A DNA stretch of 15,219 nt from Clostridia bacterium (GTDB taxonomy: Bacteria > Bacillota > Clostridia > Oscillospirales > Acutalibacteraceae): assembly GCA_900766585.1 (NCBI GenBank), contig CAAFVV010000039.1:1-15219 (forward strand). The letters run 5' to 3'. Below are positions 13,453 through 15,219 of this stretch, one piece after another; the stretch's first letter is position 1, and each line of letters opens with the position of its first letter. Under the pieces are notes generated by a model. That model ran no database searches. It was given only the letters and a program-made list of their open reading frames with translations, and was not told where the DNA came from. Made by a program: the position numbers and the translations under genes.

Positions 13453-13674
13453 ATGCAAATGTGCCCATTTTGTGATAAAGTTTATGATGAGTCCGAATAC
13501 AGCCACTGCCCGTATTGCTCCGGCGAATTGCAGGAAGACACGAGCCCTCGACCTTTTAAGGCTTGTCCTAACTGCGATGGCGTTATGGAATGGGATGGTT
13601 GCTGGAAGTGCTTAAATTGTGGCGAGGAAGTTTATTCCGACGAGGATGATAATGACGGAACAATAGAGGGCTAA
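13453..13674 (+). CDS. Small double zinc-ribbon protein (73 aa)
   Basis: Two four-Cys zinc ribbons fill most of the protein: C4/C7/C19/C22 (CPFC, CPYC) and C38/C41/C53/C56 (CPNC, CLNC), with an extra C50. The C-terminus is acidic (YSDEDDNDG). No membrane segment, so it should be cytoplasmic; it may bind nucleic acid or protein, which cannot be decided. The ATG at 13453 has AAGGAG at 9 nt, a good site. It lies 32 nt after the truncated repeat protein and ahead of a strong terminator, so the two were probably the last genes of one operon. It resembles the N-terminal half of the membrane zinc-ribbon protein at 9394-10143 in design but not closely in sequence. Confidence 0.8.
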   Translation: MQMCPFCDKVYDESEYSHCPYCSGELQEDTSPRPFKACPNCDGVMEWDGCWKCLNCGEEVYSDEDDNDGTIEG

Positions 13675-13688
13675 ATAGAGTATACGGC

Positions 13689-13723
13689 AAAAGGGAGATG
13701 GTGATGAACCGTCTCCCTTTTAT
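13689..13723 (+). terminator. Terminator after the small zinc-ribbon gene
   Basis: AAAAGGGAGA (13689-13698) pairs with TCTCCCTTTT (13712-13721), with an inner GGT/ACC and a 5-nt loop. The 3' arm itself supplies the T-tract. It is 14 nt past the stop codon and looks usable in both directions. Confidence 0.85.
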
Positions 13724-13867
13724 CGCTTGTCGGAAATTAAAGATACTGATATAACCAGTCTGGCAAATCAGGACTGTCAGTTGCCCAAGATTCAACGATT
13801 TCTTGGCTCTATCCCAAATTTTGTGTAAACGCAGAAATGCGGGTAAAACAGAAATAAATATTTTACC

Positions 13868-13897
13868 GGCGGCAGCGGTGAATCCGCTGTCGCCGTA
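13868..13897 (-). terminator. Hairpin downstream of the transposase, possible terminator
   Basis: On the minus strand GGCGACAGCGG-ATTCA-CCGCTGCCGCC forms a long stem with one mismatch, followed by GGTAAAATATTTATTT, an AT-rich but not pure T tract. It lies about 85 nt past the transposase stop, inside the IS. Confidence 0.45.
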
Positions 13898-13979
13898 TTA
13901 ACAATATAGCACAGAAACGGAAGGTAAGTCAAGGGCGGCGAAGCCGTACATTTATCCTTTACTTACCGGACGTGATGTG

Positions 13980-15218
13980 CTAATCCGGCATACGGTCAGC
14001 ATAGAAAACCGACAATTGCGCATGAATTTGACTCCAATCCTGCCGTCTGCCCGTCCACTTTTTAGTAATGTCTATCATTGCCAAATACAGCATTTTGAAA
14101 AGACTGTCGTCGGTCGGGAACACAGATTTGGATTTTGTGACCTTTCTCAGCTGACGGTTAAAGCCTTCTATGGCATTTGTGGTATAAATCAGTTTTCGCA
14201 GTTCTGCCGGAAATTTGAAATAGGTGCTTAAATTTGCCCAATTGGACTGCCATGACTGTGAAATCTTGGGATATTTTTTATCCCATTTGCCGGAGAAAAA
14301 CTCTAATGCAGCAAGAGCGGAAGCTTCATCCGGTGCAGCGTATACCGCCTTTAGGTCAGCCATAAGCGCTTTTAAATCTTTGTAGGAAACATACTTGCTT
14401 GAATTTCTCAGCTGATGAATGATACAATTCTGAATGTCGGTTTTCGGATATACGGCGGCAATGGCATCGGAAAAGCCGTTCAGGTTGTCTGTGCAGGCAA
14501 TAAAAATATCCTCGACGCCTCTGTTGCGAAGTCCGTTCAGCACTGTCGCCCAAAATTTTGCGCTTTCGTTTTCGCCTACCCACATACCCAGAACATCCTT
14601 TTTGCCGTCAAGGTCAATACCTATGGCAATGTAAACTGCCTTTTTAACAATCTGTCCCTCGCTTCTTACATGGTAGTGAATAGCATCTAAAAACACAACT
14701 GCATAAATGCTTTCAAGAGGTCTTTGCTGCCATTCTTTTGCCACCGGCAGTATTTTATCCGTAATGCGGCTTACGGTAGTGTCTGATACATCAAGACCGT
14801 ATATATCCTTGATATGGGTTTCTATATCGCCGGTTGTCATTCCTTTGGCGTACATTGACAGGATTTTTTCTTCCACTTCCTGTGTTATACTTGTTTGGTT
14901 CTTTTTAAGCAGCTGCGGCTCAAATTCACCGTTTCTGTCCCGTGGTGTTTCTATTTCAATATTGCCAAAGCTTGTTTTTAAGGTCTTTTGACTATGTCCG
15001 TTCCGGCTATTTGTACCTTCTTTGTTTTTGTAGTCATACTTACTGTAACCAAGGTCCTCATCCAACTCGGCTTCCAATCCGTTTTCCATAAATTCCGCTA
15101 TGGTTTCTTTAAACAGATTTTGTATATCTGCCATACTGCCGATATTACTTACCTGCAGCAGTTCGCGGATCTTTTCTCTTCTTGCCTCTTCTTCCGGGGT
15201 TCGCTTTCTTCTTGTCAT
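13980..15218 (-). CDS. IS256-family (mutator type) transposase
   Basis: DDE transposase of 412 aa, full length for the family (Transposase_mut). The first catalytic Asp lies in VVFLDAIHYHVR, the second in IFIACTDNLNGFSDAI, which includes the usual CTD-GF segment, and the Glu in TTNAIEGFNRQLRK near the C-terminus. An N-terminal DNA-binding part with GTNSRNGHSQKTLKT and TPRDRNGEFEPQ is present. The ATG at 15218 is one base from the window edge, so its ribosome binding site is not visible. No frameshift or internal stop is seen, so the enzyme may be active. Composition differs from the GC-rich left of the window. Confidence 0.95.
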   Translation of the reverse strand: MTRRKRTPEEEARREKIRELLQVSNIGSMADIQNLFKETIAEFMENGLEAELDEDLGYSKYDYKNKEGTNSRNGHSQKTLKTSFGNIEIETPRDRNGEFEPQLLKKNQTSITQEVEEKILSMYAKGMTTGDIETHIKDIYGLDVSDTTVSRITDKILPVAKEWQQRPLESIYAVVFLDAIHYHVRSEGQIVKKAVYIAIGIDLDGKKDVLGMWVGENESAKFWATVLNGLRNRGVEDIFIACTDNLNGFSDAIAAVYPKTDIQNCIIHQLRNSSKYVSYKDLKALMADLKAVYAAPDEASALAALEFFSGKWDKKYPKISQSWQSNWANLSTYFKFPAELRKLIYTTNAIEGFNRQLRKVTKSKSVFPTDDSLFKMLYLAMIDITKKWTGRRQDWSQIHAQLSVFYADRMPD

Positions 15219-15219
15219 A

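Larger units (their letters stand above)
13805..15219 (-). mobile_element. IS256-family insertion sequence, partial (one end inside window)
   Basis: The element contains the transposase at 13980-15218 and, downstream of it, a candidate terminal repeat GGCTCTATCCCAAATTTTGT beginning near 13805, of the type seen at ends of clostridial IS256-family elements. The other end lies beyond 15219, so the matching inverted repeat and target duplication cannot be checked. Between the end and the transposase stop (about 175 nt) lie two further inverted repeats: a GGCG-CAGCGG/CCGCTG-CGCC hairpin near 13868-13897 and GGTAAGT/ACTTACC (about 13923-13968) around a GGCGGCGAAGCCG core. The exact boundary is inferred. 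Confidence 0.7.

Noticed and set aside
11425..13979. Possible CRISPR array or short tandem repeats in the AT-rich region
   Set aside because: No regularly spaced direct repeats were seen; the only repeats are hairpin arms, terminators and the protein-level duplication.

Overview
The window looks like chromosomal DNA of a gut-type Clostridia bacterium (Oscillospiraceae/Ruminococcaceae-like). This is inferred from AGGAGG-type ribosome binding sites, consensus sigma-A promoters, an archaeal/eukaryotic-type ProRS, a QueT queuosine-precursor transporter, and TnpV and IS256-family sequences of clostridial type. No rRNA, tRNA or CRISPR array was recognised.

Positions 1-6255 form a GC-rich housekeeping block read on the minus strand. 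A near-consensus promoter (6227-6255) drives proS. It is followed by a cytoplasmic cyclophilin, a Cys-rich YkgJ-like protein that starts at TTG, a lipoprotein cyclophilin and a DUF1624/HGSNAT-like membrane protein. The genes are joined by short gaps or by 4-11 nt overlaps. A 132-nt structured leader, possibly a preQ1-type riboswitch, precedes queT. galE follows, with a rho-independent terminator at 14-55.

Positions 6256-9394 hold separate small units. These are a GNAT-YoaP acetyltransferase with a perfect TTGACA-N17-TATAAT promoter, and a LysR regulator divergent from a carboxymuconolactone decarboxylase-cupin fusion gene. A small conserved 80-aa protein follows the fusion gene. The divergent promoters and a T-N11-A dyad can be read directly. 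A strong terminator at 9348-9394 closes the unit and faces the next convergent gene.

Positions 9394-15219 are accessory-like and visibly more AT-rich to the right of about 10.15 kb. An XRE regulator with a long uncharacterised C-terminal region is followed 15 nt later by a membrane-anchored double zinc-ribbon protein. Then come a gene-free 470-nt stretch, an in-frame fusion of a small transposon ORF with TnpV, a hydrophobic small ORF broken by an in-frame TGA, a 5'-truncated protein with a duplicated domain, a 73-aa double zinc-ribbon protein, and one end of an IS256-family element whose transposase runs to the window edge. This part reads as a decayed mobile-element landing zone.

No unambiguous new defence or metabolic system is visible. 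The best candidates for novelty are the queT leader, the XRE/zinc-ribbon pair, and the remnant repeat-protein/zinc-ribbon locus. Functions come from motif recognition by eye; no database search was run.
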